A stretch of DNA of 64,000 bases from Streptomyces viridochromogenes DSM 40736 (GCF_000158955.1 NZ_GG657757.1:1239577-1303576); one strand, 5' to 3'. Shown: positions 8,938 through 17,840, counted from the first letter of the stretch. Notes: generated from the sequence alone by a model not told the origin. Made by a program: numbers and translations.

Positions 8938-9510
8938 TCACGACCGCTTCGGCCGTGCCCGGACGTGCATCCGCTCGCCCTGCGGGCCGAACAGACTGAG
9001 GAACTCCACGGGCCCCTCCCCGGTCGACCCGAACCAGTGCGGAACCCGGGTGTCGAACTCGGCGGCCTCCCCCGCCGTCAGCACCACGTCGTGCTCGCCC
9101 AGCACGAGACGCAGTTTTCCGGACAGCACGTACAGCCACTCGTAGCCCTCGTGCGTGCGCGTGTCCGGCTCCTGCCTGCGCTTCGGCTCCAGCACCTTGT
9201 ACGCCTGCAGGCCGCCGGGCTGGCGGGTGAGCGGCCAGTGGGTGCGGCCGCCCATCACGATCGGTTTCGACCGCACGCGCGGATCACCGGCCGACGGGGC
9301 TCCGACCAGTTCGTCCAGCGCCACCTGGTGAGCGCGCGCGATCGGCAGCAGCAGTTCCAGACTGGGCTTACGCAGGCCGGACTCCAGTCGCGACAGGGTG
9401 CTGACGGAGATGCCGGTGGTCTCGGAGAGCGCCGCCAGGGTCACCTCCCGCTCCTTGCGCATCTGCCGCAGCCGGGGGCCGACGCCCGCGAGTACCTGGT
9501 CCGTAGTCAT
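8938..9510 (-). CDS. XRE-type regulator with C-terminal cupin domain
   Basis: A 190-residue transcriptional regulator. An N-terminal helix-turn-helix of the lambda-repressor type (about 10-65; LAALSETTGISVSTLSRLE) is joined to a cupin sensor domain (about 105-180; HEGYEWLYVLSGKLRLVLG, then F-D-T-R-V-P-H-W-F). Such HTH-cupin proteins sense small metabolites. The ATG at 9510 is placed seven bases after a good -10 element, so the mRNA is probably leaderless. It is divergent from a flavin oxidoreductase gene with 78 bases between, and a palindrome there suggests it represses both genes. Confidence 0.9.
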   Translation of the reverse strand: MTTDQVLAGVGPRLRQMRKEREVTLAALSETTGISVSTLSRLESGLRKPSLELLLPIARAHQVALDELVGAPSAGDPRVRSKPIVMGGRTHWPLTRQPGGLQAYKVLEPKRRQEPDTRTHEGYEWLYVLSGKLRLVLGEHDVVLTAGEAAEFDTRVPHWFGSTGEGPVEFLSLFGPQGERMHVRARPKRS

Positions 9511-9516
9511 GGTCGT

Positions 9517-9545
9517 ATTGCAGATTCGGCAAACACGTTTGTCAA
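9517..9545 (-). promoter_or_regulatory. Leaderless promoter with embedded palindrome for the XRE-cupin gene
   Basis: Reading the minus strand, a -35 TTGACA (9545-9540) and a -10 TGCAAT (9522-9517) are separated by 17 bases; the ATG begins seven bases after the -10, where transcription would start. The spacer contains CAAAC-AC-GTTTG (9530-9541), a perfect inverted repeat likely to be the operator of the adjacent regulator. TATTG and CAATA flank it at 9516 and 9543. Confidence 0.6.
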
Positions 9546-9588
9546 TACCGAAGGGCCGGGGCGACTCTCGGCGGCGGAGGTGGTCACC

Positions 9589-10530
9589 ATGACCGAGAAG
9601 TACGCGGTGGCAGTCGTCGGCGGGGGTGCCGCGGGCCTGTCCGCCGCGCTGGTGCTCGGCCGGGCCCGGCAGCGCACGCTGGTGGTCGACGCGGGCGAGC
9701 CGCGCAACGCCCCGGCCGCGCACATGCAGGGCTACCTGACGCGGGACGGGATGCCACCCGCCGAGTTCCTGGCGATCGGCCGGGAGGAGATCGCCCGGTA
9801 CGGCGTGGAGTTCGTGCGGGACCGGGTGGTGGAGGTGGCGAAGGGCGGGGCCGAGGACGAGGACTTCACCGTGGGGCTGGCCGGCGGGCGGACCGTGCGG
9901 GCCCGGCGGCTGGTCGTCGCGACCGGGCTGCGGGACGAGCTGCCGACGGTTCCCGGGGTCGCCGACCGGTTCGGCCGGGACGTGCTGCACTGCCCCTTCT
10001 GCCACGGCTGGGAGGTGCGCGACCAGCCGTTCGGCGTGCTCGGCACCAGCCCGAACAGCGTGCACCAGGCGCTGATGGTCTCCCGGTGGTCGAAGGACGT
10101 GCGGTTCTTCCTGCACACGGTCGCCGAGGAGGAACTGTCCGACGACGATCTGCGCCGGCTCGCCGCGGCCGGGGTGGACGTGGTGCCGGGCGAGGTCGCG
10201 GGGCTGGTGGTCGAGGACGACCGGCTGACCGGCGTCCGGCTCACCGACGGGTCGATGCACGCCCGCTCCGTCCTGTTCGTCGCCCCGCACGCCGTCCCGC
10301 GGAACGGGCTCCTGGAACGGCTCGGCGCCGAGCTGCACGAGACGCCCTTCGGCGCCTATCCGGTGGTCGACCCGACCGGGCTGACGACGGTGCCGGGCGT
10401 GTGGGCCGCGGGCAACGCGATCGGCTTCGCCGAGCAGGTGGTCCACGCGGCGAGCGGCGGCTACCGGGCGGCGTCGGCGATCGTGGGTGACCTGCTGATG
10501 ACGGACCTCGACGCCGCCGTGCGGGTGTAG
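9589..10530 (+). CDS. NAD(P)/FAD-dependent oxidoreductase, thioredoxin-reductase-like, CPFC motif
   Basis: A 313-residue flavoprotein with the two-domain fold of thioredoxin reductase. FAD-binding VVGGGAAGLSAALVLGRA is at about 9-26, the redox pair reads LHCPFCHGWE at about 136-145, and the C-terminal VPGVWAAGNAIG motif at about 268-279 closes the FAD domain. The C-P-x-C-H-G-W context differs from the CAxC of true thioredoxin reductases and is shared with dithiol oxidases such as HlmI and GliT relatives (family knowledge). The second, NADPH-binding site lacks the usual GGGxSA and reads LGTSPNSVHQA, so NADPH use is uncertain. A GGAGG site precedes the ATG. Divergent from its likely regulator. 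Confidence 0.88.
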   Translation: MTEKYAVAVVGGGAAGLSAALVLGRARQRTLVVDAGEPRNAPAAHMQGYLTRDGMPPAEFLAIGREEIARYGVEFVRDRVVEVAKGGAEDEDFTVGLAGGRTVRARRLVVATGLRDELPTVPGVADRFGRDVLHCPFCHGWEVRDQPFGVLGTSPNSVHQALMVSRWSKDVRFFLHTVAEEELSDDDLRRLAAAGVDVVPGEVAGLVVEDDRLTGVRLTDGSMHARSVLFVAPHAVPRNGLLERLGAELHETPFGAYPVVDPTGLTTVPGVWAAGNAIGFAEQVVHAASGGYRAASAIVGDLLMTDLDAAVRV

Positions 10531-10559
10531 AGGCGCCCCCTGCGGTGCACCATGGCTGC

Positions 10560-12098
10560 ATGCTGCTGCACCGGCTGGCCCGAGTGTCCCAGGAGGTCGC
10601 CGCCACCTCGGCGCGGTCCCGGAAGACCGCCCTGCTCGCGGAGCTCTTCCGGGAGGCCGAGGCCGACGACGTGCCGATCGTCATCCCCTACCTGGCGGGA
10701 CGGCTGCCGCAGGGCCGGATCGGCGTCGGGTGGAAGGTCCTGAGCCGCCCCGTCGCCCCGGCCTGCGATCCGGTCCTGACCGTACGGGAGGTGGACGTAC
10801 GGCTGTCGGAGCTCGCCCAGGTGTCCGGCCCCGGCTCCCAGGCGGAACGGGCCCGGCTGGTGGGCGCGTTGATGGGCGCGGCCACCGAGGACGAGCAGCG
10901 CTTCCTCATCGGGCTGCTCACCGGCGAGGTGCGGCAGGGCGCGCTGGACGCGGTCGCCGTCGAGGGACTGGCCCAGGCGACCGGGGCGGCGCCGGCAGAG
11001 GTACGGCGGGCGGTGATGCTCGCGGGCTCGCTGCAGGCAGTGGCCGAGGCGCTGCTCGCGGACGGCCCCGCCGCCCTGGACCGGTTCCGCCTCACCGTCG
11101 GCCGCCCGGTCTGGCCGATGCTGGCGCACAGCGCCTCCTCGGTGGCCGAGGCGGTGGACAAGCTCGGCGCCTGCGCGGTCGAGGAGAAGCTGGACGGCAT
11201 CCGCGTCCAGGTGCACCGGGACGGCGACTCGGTGCGGCTCTACACCCGCACCCTCGACGACATCACCGGCCGGCTGCCCGAAGTGACGGCCGCCGCGCTG
11301 GAGTTGCGGGGCGAGCGGTTCATCCTGGACGGCGAGGTGATCTCCTTCGACGAGGGCGGCCGCCCCCGCTCGTTCCAGGAGACCGCCGGGCGCGTCGGCT
11401 CCCGTACCGACGTGGCGACGGCCGCCCGTGCGGTGCCCGTCTCGCCCGTCTTCTTCGACGCGCTGTCCGTCGACGGCCACGACCTGCTCGACCTGCCGTT
11501 CGCCGAGCGGCACGCCGAACTGGCCCGGCTGGTCCCCGAGCCGACGCGGGTCCGGCGCACCACGGTGTCGGGCCCGGACGACGTGCGCACGGCGGAGGAG
11601 TTCCTCGCAGAGACCCTGAAGCGAGGCCACGAGGGCGTCGTCGTCAAGGCGCTGGACGCCCCCTACAGCGCGGGCCGGCGCGGTGCGGCCTGGCTGAAGG
11701 TCAAGCCCGTCCACACCCTCGACCTGGTCGTCCTGGCCGCCGAGTGGGGCCACGGCCGCCGCACCGGCAAGCTCTCCAACCTCCACCTCGGCGCCCGCAC
11801 CGCCGACGGCGGCCTGGCCATGCTCGGCAAGACCTTCAAGGGCATGACCGACGCGATGCTCACCTGGCAGACCGAACGGCTCCAGCGGCTCGCCGTCGAG
11901 GACAACGGATACGTCGTGACCGTACGTCCGGAGCTCGTCGTCGAGATCGCCTACGACGGCCTGCAGCGCTCCACCCGCTACCCCGCCGGTGTCACCCTGC
12001 GCTTCGCCCGCGTGGTCCGCTACCGCGAGGACAAGCGCCCGGAGGACGCCGACACGGTGGAGACGCTGCTGGCCGCGCACCCGGGGGTGGGCCCGTGA
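10560..12098 (+). CDS. ligB: ATP-dependent DNA ligase, LigB type
   Basis: A 512-residue ATP-dependent DNA ligase closely resembling mycobacterial LigB from residue 1 (MLLHRLARVSQEVAATSARS). Domains: N-terminal DNA-binding helical domain (to about 200), nucleotidyltransferase with adenylated lysine in EEKLDGIRVQ at about 211 (motif I K-x-D-G), GEVIS and FFDAL motifs, EGVVVK (motif IV), WLKVKP (motif V), then the OB domain. It seals nicks using ATP, and is separate from the essential NAD-dependent LigA. The inner Met is chosen over an ATG five codons upstream because it matches the family start. Its stop overlaps the GTG of the NUDIX gene by three bases. Confidence 0.94.
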   Translation: MLLHRLARVSQEVAATSARSRKTALLAELFREAEADDVPIVIPYLAGRLPQGRIGVGWKVLSRPVAPACDPVLTVREVDVRLSELAQVSGPGSQAERARLVGALMGAATEDEQRFLIGLLTGEVRQGALDAVAVEGLAQATGAAPAEVRRAVMLAGSLQAVAEALLADGPAALDRFRLTVGRPVWPMLAHSASSVAEAVDKLGACAVEEKLDGIRVQVHRDGDSVRLYTRTLDDITGRLPEVTAAALELRGERFILDGEVISFDEGGRPRSFQETAGRVGSRTDVATAARAVPVSPVFFDALSVDGHDLLDLPFAERHAELARLVPEPTRVRRTTVSGPDDVRTAEEFLAETLKRGHEGVVVKALDAPYSAGRRGAAWLKVKPVHTLDLVVLAAEWGHGRRTGKLSNLHLGARTADGGLAMLGKTFKGMTDAMLTWQTERLQRLAVEDNGYVVTVRPELVVEIAYDGLQRSTRYPAGVTLRFARVVRYREDKRPEDADTVETLLAAHPGVGP

Positions 12099-12553
12099 AG
12101 CGCAGTGCCGGCCTGCTGCTCTTCCACCACACCGCCGACGGCCTCCAGGTGCTGCTCGGCCACATGGGCGGCCCCTTCTTCGCCCGGCGCGACGCCGGGG
12201 CCTGGACCGTCCCCAAGGGCGAGTACGAGCCCGACGAGTCCGCCTGGGCGGCCGCCCACCGCGAGTTCGAGGAGGAGCTGGGGCTGCCCCCGCCCGACGG
12301 CGAGGCCATCGCCCTGGGCGAGGTCCGGCAGACAGGCGGCAAGATCGTCACGGTCTGGGCGATCGAGGCCGACCTCGACCCGGCGACGATCACGCCCGGC
12401 ACGTTCCGGATGGAGTGGCCGCCGCGCTCGGGACAGCTCCAGGAGTTTCCCGAGCTCGACCGGGTGGCGTGGTTCGGTCTCGACCGGGGCCGCGAGGTGA
12501 TCGTCAAGGCGCAGGTGGCGTTTCTCGACCGCCTGGCGGAGCACTCGGCCTGA
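12095..12553 (+). CDS. NUDIX hydrolase
   Basis: A 152-residue NUDIX protein starting at a GTG inside the last codons of the ligase gene, so it is translationally coupled to ligB. The NUDIX box is intact: G-E-Y-E-P-D-E then R-E-F-E-E-E-L-G-L at about 43-64. GxWTVPKGE before it is typical of diadenosine-polyphosphate or 8-oxo-dGTP type hydrolases. Pairing with a ligase suggests housecleaning of nucleotides (for example ApnA or a ligase by-product), but this is inference. No membrane segment is present. Confidence 0.9.
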   Translation: MKRSAGLLLFHHTADGLQVLLGHMGGPFFARRDAGAWTVPKGEYEPDESAWAAAHREFEEELGLPPPDGEAIALGEVRQTGGKIVTVWAIEADLDPATITPGTFRMEWPPRSGQLQEFPELDRVAWFGLDRGREVIVKAQVAFLDRLAEHSA

Positions 12554-12629
12554 GGAGACGCTCCCGCGTTGCGGTCCCGTCCGCCGCGCGGGAAGGTCGA
12601 GACACAGCCCGCTCCGAGGGAGGTCAGCC

Positions 12630-14015
12630 ATGCCCATCGCAACGGTGAACCCGGCGAACGGCGAGACGCTCAAGACGTACGAGGCCATGGGCGAGGAGGA
12701 GATCGAGCGTCGGCTCCAGCTCGCGGAGGCCACCTTCCGGACGTACCGGACGACGACGTTCGAGGAGCGCGCCCGGCTGCTGAACAGGGCCGCCGACCTC
12801 CTCGACGAGGACCAGCAGGACATCGCCCGCGTGATGACCACGGAGATGGGCAAGCCGGTCCAGCAGGCACGCGCCGAGGCGGCGAAGTGCGCCAAGGCGA
12901 TGCGCTGGTACGCCGACCACGCCGAGGAACTGCTCGCCGAGGAGGAACCCTCCGACACCGACGTGAAGGACTCCGGCGCGTCCCGCGTACGGGTCCGCTA
13001 CCGGCCGCTGGGGCCGGTGCTGGCGGTGATGCCGTGGAACTTCCCGCTCTGGCAGGTGGTCCGCTTCGCCGCGCCCGCGCTGATGGCGGGCAACGTGGGC
13101 CTGCTCAAGCACGCCTCCAACGTCCCGCAGACCGCCCTCTACCTGGAGGACCTGTTCCACCGGGCCGGCTTCACCGAGGGCTGTTTCCAGACGCTGCTGA
13201 TCGGCTCCGGCGCGGTCGACGAGATCCTGCGCGACGAGCGCGTCAAGGCGGCCACCCTCACCGGCAGCGAACCGGCGGGCCGCGCGGTCGCCTCCACCGC
13301 CGGCGAGATGATCAAGAAGACGGTGCTGGAGCTGGGCGGTAGCGACCCGTTCGTGGTCATGCCCTCCGCCGACATCGACCGGGCCGCCAAGGTCGCGGTG
13401 ACCGCGCGCGTGCAGAACAACGGGCAGTCGTGCATCGCAGCCAAGCGCTTCATCGTGCACACGGACGTCTACGACGCGTTCGCCGAGCGTTTCACCGCGG
13501 GCATGGAGGCGCTGAAGGTCGGCGACCCCTTGGCCGACGACACCGAGATCGGGCCGCTCTCCAGCGAACAGGGACTGCGCGATCTGGAGGAACTGGTCGA
13601 CGACGCGGTGCGCGGCGGTGCGGCGGTGCTGTGCGGTGGCGAACGGCCGGACGGGCCCGGCTGGTACTTCCGGCCGACGATCCTCGCGGGCATCACCCGG
13701 GAGATGCGCATCCACCGGGAGGAGGCGTTCGGGCCGGTCGCCACGCTGTACCGGGCGGCCGACCTGGACGAGGCCGTGCTGATCGCGAACGACTCGCCGT
13801 TCGGGCTGAGTTCGAACGTGTGGACCCGCGACGAGGCCGAGGTGGACCGGTTCGTCCGCGATCTGGAGGCGGGCGGGGTGTACGTGAACGGCATGACGGC
13901 GTCCCATCCGGCGTTCCCGTTCGGCGGGGTGAAGCGGTCCGGGTACGGGCGTGAGCTGTCCGGGCACGGAATCCGCGAGTTCTGCAACATCACGACTGTT
14001 TGGCATGGTGCGTGA
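12630..14015 (+). CDS. NADP-dependent succinic-semialdehyde dehydrogenase
   Basis: A 461-residue aldehyde dehydrogenase of the succinic-semialdehyde subgroup, oxidising succinate semialdehyde to succinate in the GABA shunt. MPWNFPLWQVVRFAAPALMAGN (split, about 131-152) is the cofactor loop, the catalytic base lies in VLELGGSDPF (about 233), and the catalytic cysteine in NNGQSCIAAKRF (about 268). The length is normal and a GAGGGAGG site lies upstream of the ATG. It follows the NUDIX gene by 76 bases and may have its own promoter. Other short-chain aldehydes are possible substrates. Confidence 0.9.
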   Translation: MPIATVNPANGETLKTYEAMGEEEIERRLQLAEATFRTYRTTTFEERARLLNRAADLLDEDQQDIARVMTTEMGKPVQQARAEAAKCAKAMRWYADHAEELLAEEEPSDTDVKDSGASRVRVRYRPLGPVLAVMPWNFPLWQVVRFAAPALMAGNVGLLKHASNVPQTALYLEDLFHRAGFTEGCFQTLLIGSGAVDEILRDERVKAATLTGSEPAGRAVASTAGEMIKKTVLELGGSDPFVVMPSADIDRAAKVAVTARVQNNGQSCIAAKRFIVHTDVYDAFAERFTAGMEALKVGDPLADDTEIGPLSSEQGLRDLEELVDDAVRGGAAVLCGGERPDGPGWYFRPTILAGITREMRIHREEAFGPVATLYRAADLDEAVLIANDSPFGLSSNVWTRDEAEVDRFVRDLEAGGVYVNGMTASHPAFPFGGVKRSGYGRELSGHGIREFCNITTVWHGA

Positions 14016-14040
14016 GTGTTGCGGGGCTACGATCCCGTCT

Positions 14041-14277
14041 GTGAACCGCGAAGTGACTCTGCCGTTGATCGTCGACGACCGCGGGGCCTTGCAGGTGGCT
14101 GCTGCCGATGTGAGCAAGCTGTTGCGGACGGTCGGGGGCCGGTGGGTGCGGCTGGTGGAGTCCGGGGAGTCGGGGCTCGACGAGGACACGGTGGCGGCGT
14201 TGACGATCGAGCTCGCGAAGCTGGCCGACCGTATCGACGTGGCTTGTATCGCGCACAGCAGTGGGGGTGCGTCGTGA
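14041..14277 (+). CDS. DUF6213 family protein
   Basis: A 78-residue soluble protein starting at a GTG just downstream of the aldehyde dehydrogenase stop. Its sequence (VNREVTLPLIVDDRG...LQVAAADVSKLLR...GGRWVRLVE) matches a small Streptomyces-specific family that I recognise as DUF6213. It is acidic, without Cys, signal or membrane segment. Function unknown. A longer frame starting at 13951 overlaps the dehydrogenase and is not favoured. Confidence 0.72.
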   Translation: MNREVTLPLIVDDRGALQVAAADVSKLLRTVGGRWVRLVESGESGLDEDTVAALTIELAKLADRIDVACIAHSSGGAS

Positions 14278-14288
14278 GTCGTGCGGCT

Positions 14289-14336
14289 GCGGGTTCGGCT
14301 GTGGCCGCTCGCGCGGTTCCCCGCGCCCCTAGGGGG
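14289..14336. repeat. Streptomyces intergenic repeat with GCGCGG/CCGCGC hairpin
   Basis: The sequence runs from TGCGGGTTCGGC to GCGCGGTTCCCCGCGCCCCT and a short G run. The core GCGCGG-TTCC-CCGCGC (14311-14326) is a perfect stem-loop. It is a variant of the common GCGCAGTTCCCCGCGCCCCT element found between Streptomyces genes and lies between convergent genes, where it may act as a terminator. Confidence 0.5.
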
Positions 14337-15002
14337 TCGGCTCCACCAGCGTGGACCAGAACATCGCCTCGTAGTGTTGCAGCAGGCGGCCGTACTCGTG
14401 TGCCAGTGACTCGGTGAGTCGCCCGGCGTCCAGACCCGCCCGCACCGCCGCCGTCGCCGTCTCGTCCAGTTCGGGCGAGGGCTCCGCGAAGAAGTCGAAG
14501 AAGGCACAGGCCGTGTCGTCGAAGCCGTAGTGCCGGCGCAACGCCGTGGCGATCGTCGCGCAATAGCCTCCCCACGCCGAGAAGTTGGCCGTCAGGGCCA
14601 GGACGGCATCGGCGGGCGAGCCGTTCAGGGCCAGCCAGGCGACGTACGAGGGGTAGGCCTGACAGCCCGGGCGCGGTGCGTACGACGCCGCGCCCTCGGC
14701 GTCCACACCGCACGCCGTCACGAAGGCCTCCCAGCTGGTTCCTGCGCCAGCGCCTCGCCCTCCGACGAGCATCCGAAGAAGGCAGCGGCCTCGGGATCGG
14801 TCACAAGAGAGCGCTCGGCCAAGGTGCTAGAACGCGCGGCGGTCCGCGGGGGATGACCGCGGCCTGTTCCAGCGCGAGGGCGGCGAGCACGGGAGCGGGG
14901 TGCCTCGCCACGGGCGATCCGGGGGACCACGGGGTTGGAGCAGGGATCCGGGGCGAGCCGGGCAGTGGTAGTCTTCAGCAGGTCCCGGGCCGTGCGCGTC
15001 AT
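14329..15002 (-). pseudogene. TenA/thiaminase-II-like gene, decayed
   Basis: Remnant of a TenA-like (heme-oxygenase fold) protein of about 225 residues. It begins MTRTARDLLKTTTARL after a GAGGACG site at 15002 and ends EAMFWSTLVEPTP at 14329. Reading through requires three +1 shifts (near residue 35, at a run of five C near 14850, and near 14820) and one -1 shift near 14745. There is also an in-frame TAG where the family has Gln (RRAF-stop-HL). Between the breaks the family sequence is well kept (LAALALEQAAVIP; LAERSLVTDPEAAAFF). This many lesions means true decay rather than sequencing error. Confidence 0.75.
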
Positions 15003-15150
15003 CGCGTCCTCCCTCGGTGCGGGTGCGGGTCTTCGCCCAGCCTGGCGCAGCGTCCCCGGTACGGAGCAGCCCGACGCGACCCCGGCGTCCCATCGGGTGA
15101 CCGTGGAAGCACCTTGGGCCGCAGGCACGGCGGGGACGAGACGAGGTGGG

Positions 15151-15749
15151 ATGAGCGAAGGGACGATCACCCGGACGCCGCCCCCGGTCCCCCGGGGCAG
15201 GCTCGTCGCGGCGCGCGGGGTGGAGCGGGAGCGCGAGCGGTCCCGACCCGGCTGATCCTGTCCGCCCCGCACGGCACCGAGAGCGGCGAGAGGGCGAAGA
15301 GGGACATGGGCGCCTGCTTCTCCGAGCTGATCGGCCTGCGCCGGGACGGCACGGGCGAGGACGTCACGTCCCTGCTCGCCGCCGCCGTGGGCCGGGGCGG
15401 GATGACGCCGGCGGAGGCGGTGGGCCTCGCGGTGCCGCTCCAGACCGGCGGCGAGACGGTCATGGGCACCAGCGGCCGGTTGTTCCACGTCCTGCTGACC
15501 CACCCGGAACTCGCCGAACGGCTGCGTGCCGAACCGGAGATCCGCCCCCGCGCCGTCCACGCACTGCTGCGCCGCCCGGGGACGGCGGATCGCCTGGGCG
15601 GCACGCCGGCGAGGCTGGAGGCCGAGCTTCTGGTCGACGCGCTCCTCGACGGAGTACCGGGCCTGCGGCTCGCCGTACCCGCCGGAGAGGTGCCCCTCGG
15701 GAAGGGCCCGCTGAGCCGCGTGCCCGAGACCCTTCCCGTGACGTGGTGA
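15151..15749 (+). pseudogene. Cytochrome P450 remnant
   Basis: Fragments of a bacterial cytochrome P450. A possible N-terminus MSEGTITRTPPPVPRGR starts at 15151, a large internal deletion follows, then another frame carries family sequence (DMGACFSELIGLRRDGTGEDVTSLL, split; RLFHVLLTHPELAERLRAEPE). A second deletion removes the ExxR helix, meander and the heme-cysteine loop, joining HALLR to ARLEAELLVDALLD, and the C-terminal LPVTW end remains. The normal length is about 400 residues and fewer than half survive. Without the heme ligand it cannot work as a P450. It lies head to head with the TenA remnant. Confidence 0.72.
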
Positions 15750-15762
15750 GCCAGGGCCCGGT

Positions 15763-16989
15763 CTAACGGATCGGCACGCCCGCCAGCGTGCGCGCGATCA
15801 CCAGCCGCTGGATCTCGCTCGTCCCCTCGAAGATCGTGTAGATCGCCGCATCACGGTGCATACGCTCCACCGGATACTCCCGCGTGTACCCGTTCCCGCC
15901 CAGGATCTGGATCGCCTGAGCGGTGACCTTCTTCGCCGTCTCGCTCGCGAACAGCTTGGACATCGACCCCTCGGCGGCCGTGAACGGCTTCCCGTTGACC
16001 GCCATCCACGACGCCCGCCACACCAGCAGCCGCGCCGCGTCGATGGACGTCCGCATGTCCGCGAGCTGGAAGGCGACGCCCTGGTTGTCGATGATCGGCC
16101 GGCCGAACTGCTCGCGGGTCTTCGCGTAGTCGAGGGCGACCTCGTACGCGGCCCGGGCGGTGCCCACCGCCATGGCCCCGACCGCGGGGCGGCTCGCCTC
16201 GAACGTGGCCATGGCCGCGTTCTTCACGCGCTCCCCGCTCTGCTTCGCCCGCTCCCGCGCCCGGGCCAGCCGCTCGTCCAGCTTCTCCTTGCCGCCGAGC
16301 AGGCAGGAGCCGGGAACCCGCACGTTGTCCAGGATGACCTCGGCGGTGTGCGAGGCGCGGATCCCGTGCTTCTTGAACTTCTGCCCCTGGGCCAGCCCGG
16401 GCGTGCCCGGCGGGACGATGAAGGAGGCGTGGCCCTTGGAGCCGAGCTCCGGGTCGACCACCGCGACCACGACGTGGACGTTGGCGATGCCGCCGTTGGT
16501 CGCCCAGGTCTTGGTGCCGTTGAGGACCCACTCGTCCTTGGCCTCGTCGTACACGGCCCGGGTGCGCATGGAGGCGACGTCGGAGCCGGCGTCGGGCTCG
16601 GAGGAGCAGAAGGCCGCGACCTTGACGTCGTTCGCGTCGCCGTACATCTGGGGGATCCAGGTGCCGACCTGCTCCTCGGTGCCGTTGGCGAGGACGCCGA
16701 CGGCGGCGAGGCCGGTGCCGACGATGGACAGGGCGATGCCCGCGTCGCCCCAGAACAGCTCCTCCATCGCCATCGGTATGCCGAGGCCGGTGGGGTCGAA
16801 GTACTGCTGGGCGTAGAAGTCCAAGGAGTAGATGCCGACCTTGGCGGCCTCCTGGATGACCGGCCAGGGAGTCTCCTCACGCTCGTCCCATTCGGCGGCC
16901 GCGGGGCGGATCACATCGGCCGCGAAGCCGTGCAGCCAGTCCCGGACCTCCTTCTGTTCGTCGTTGAGCTCCATGGTGAACTCGGCCAT
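15763..16989 (-). CDS. Acyl-CoA dehydrogenase family protein
   Basis: A 408-residue acyl-CoA dehydrogenase. Visible signatures are [17 protein letters not shown] (about 129-145), [14 protein letters not shown] (about 157-170), [21 protein letters not shown] (split, about 288-308) and the catalytic-base loop [14 protein letters not shown] near 391. The start is the ATG of MAEFTMEL with GGAGGGG upstream; eight codons of upstream frame are excluded. It is divergent from a TetR gene, and two inverted repeats lie 33-71 bases upstream of this start. It therefore probably responds to an acyl-CoA through that regulator. Substrate chain type unknown. Confidence 0.93.
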   Translation of the reverse strand: MAEFTMELNDEQKEVRDWLHGFAADVIRPAAAEWDEREETPWPVIQEAAKVGIYSLDFYAQQYFDPTGLGIPMAMEELFWGDAGIALSIVGTGLAAVGVLANGTEEQVGTWIPQMYGDANDVKVAAFCSSEPDAGSDVASMRTRAVYDEAKDEWVLNGTKTWATNGGIANVHVVVAVVDPELGSKGHASFIVPPGTPGLAQGQKFKKHGIRASHTAEVILDNVRVPGSCLLGGKEKLDERLARARERAKQSGERVKNAAMATFEASRPAVGAMAVGTARAAYEVALDYAKTREQFGRPIIDNQGVAFQLADMRTSIDAARLLVWRASWMAVNGKPFTAAEGSMSKLFASETAKKVTAQAIQILGGNGYTREYPVERMHRDAAIYTIFEGTSEIQRLVIARTLAGVPIR

Positions 16990-17021
16990 GTCGGTCCCCT
17001 CCAGCGGCGGCACGAGGTGCC

Positions 17022-17060
17022 TGTTACTTGCGGTAACACCAGTCTGTTACCGGCGGGTAG
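17022..17060. promoter_or_regulatory. Two candidate TetR operators between divergent genes
   Basis: TGTTAC-TTGCG-GTAACA (17022-17038) is a perfect inverted repeat, and TGTTACCGGCGGGTAG (17045-17060) repeats the left half-site with an inner TACC-GGCG-GGTA symmetry. They lie between the acyl-CoA dehydrogenase and TetR starts, closer to the dehydrogenase, and are the obvious targets of the neighbouring TetR protein. Confidence 0.65.
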
Positions 17061-17166
17061 TCCGCGTCAACTCCTACCGACCGGTCGGCACCCTTTCGGT
17101 GTCCAGGACACGCTTCAGTGTTAGTTTGCGCAGGCGTCATCGAATCAGCACGGGTGGGGAGAGCAC

Positions 17167-17811
17167 ATGGACACCACGCAGCGGACCGATCAGCAACGGT
17201 CCGCCGACCGCCGACGGCGTGAGCTGCTGGAGGCCGCCGACCGAGTGGTGCTGCGCGACGGCCCGCATGCCTCGATGAACGCCATCGCCGCCGAGGCGGG
17301 TATCACGAAGCCGATCCTCTACCGGCACTTCGGCGACAAGGGCGGACTTTACGCCGCCCTTGCCAAGCGGCACACCGACGCGCTGCTGGACTCACTGCGG
17401 GCGGCGCTGGACGCCCCGGCCGATCGTCGGGAGCGGGTCGAGGCGACGTTGGACACGTACCTCGCGGCGATCGAGGCGCGGCCCCAGGTGTACCGGTTTC
17501 TGATGCACCCGGCGGAGGGGAGCCAGCCGGGGGACCAGGGGTTCGATGTCGGCAAGCACAGTGCGCCGTTGCTGCGGCGGATGGGCGAGGAGCTGGCTCA
17601 GGTCATCGAGGAGCGGCTGGATCTCGGGCCGGGTGGGCAGCAGCTGGCGCGGGTGTGGGGGCATGGGATTGTCGGCATGATGCATGCGGCCGGGGACTGG
17701 TGGCTCGGAGAACGGCCTTGTTCTCGTGCCGAGTTGGTGCGGAGTCTGGCTGATCTGTTGTGGGGGCGGCTGGCTGCCGCGGGGGACCGGGTCGGGGGTC
17801 CGGGGTTCTGA
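17167..17811 (+). CDS. TetR/AcrR family transcriptional regulator
   Basis: A 214-residue TetR regulator. The N-terminal helix-turn-helix (about 18-64) reads LLEAADRVVLRDG then AIAAEAGITKPILYRHFGDK, and the C-terminal ligand domain ends in a tryptophan-rich segment (MMHAAGDWWLGERP). It is divergently placed from the acyl-CoA dehydrogenase gene over two inverted repeats, the usual layout for an autoregulated repressor of that gene. The likely ligand is an acyl-CoA or fatty acid (inference). A GGGGAGAGC site precedes the ATG. Confidence 0.92.
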   Translation: MDTTQRTDQQRSADRRRRELLEAADRVVLRDGPHASMNAIAAEAGITKPILYRHFGDKGGLYAALAKRHTDALLDSLRAALDAPADRRERVEATLDTYLAAIEARPQVYRFLMHPAEGSQPGDQGFDVGKHSAPLLRRMGEELAQVIEERLDLGPGGQQLARVWGHGIVGMMHAAGDWWLGERPCSRAELVRSLADLLWGRLAAAGDRVGGPGF

Positions 17812-17840
17812 CTGTCGTGTGTCGTGTGCGGGCCGGTGGG

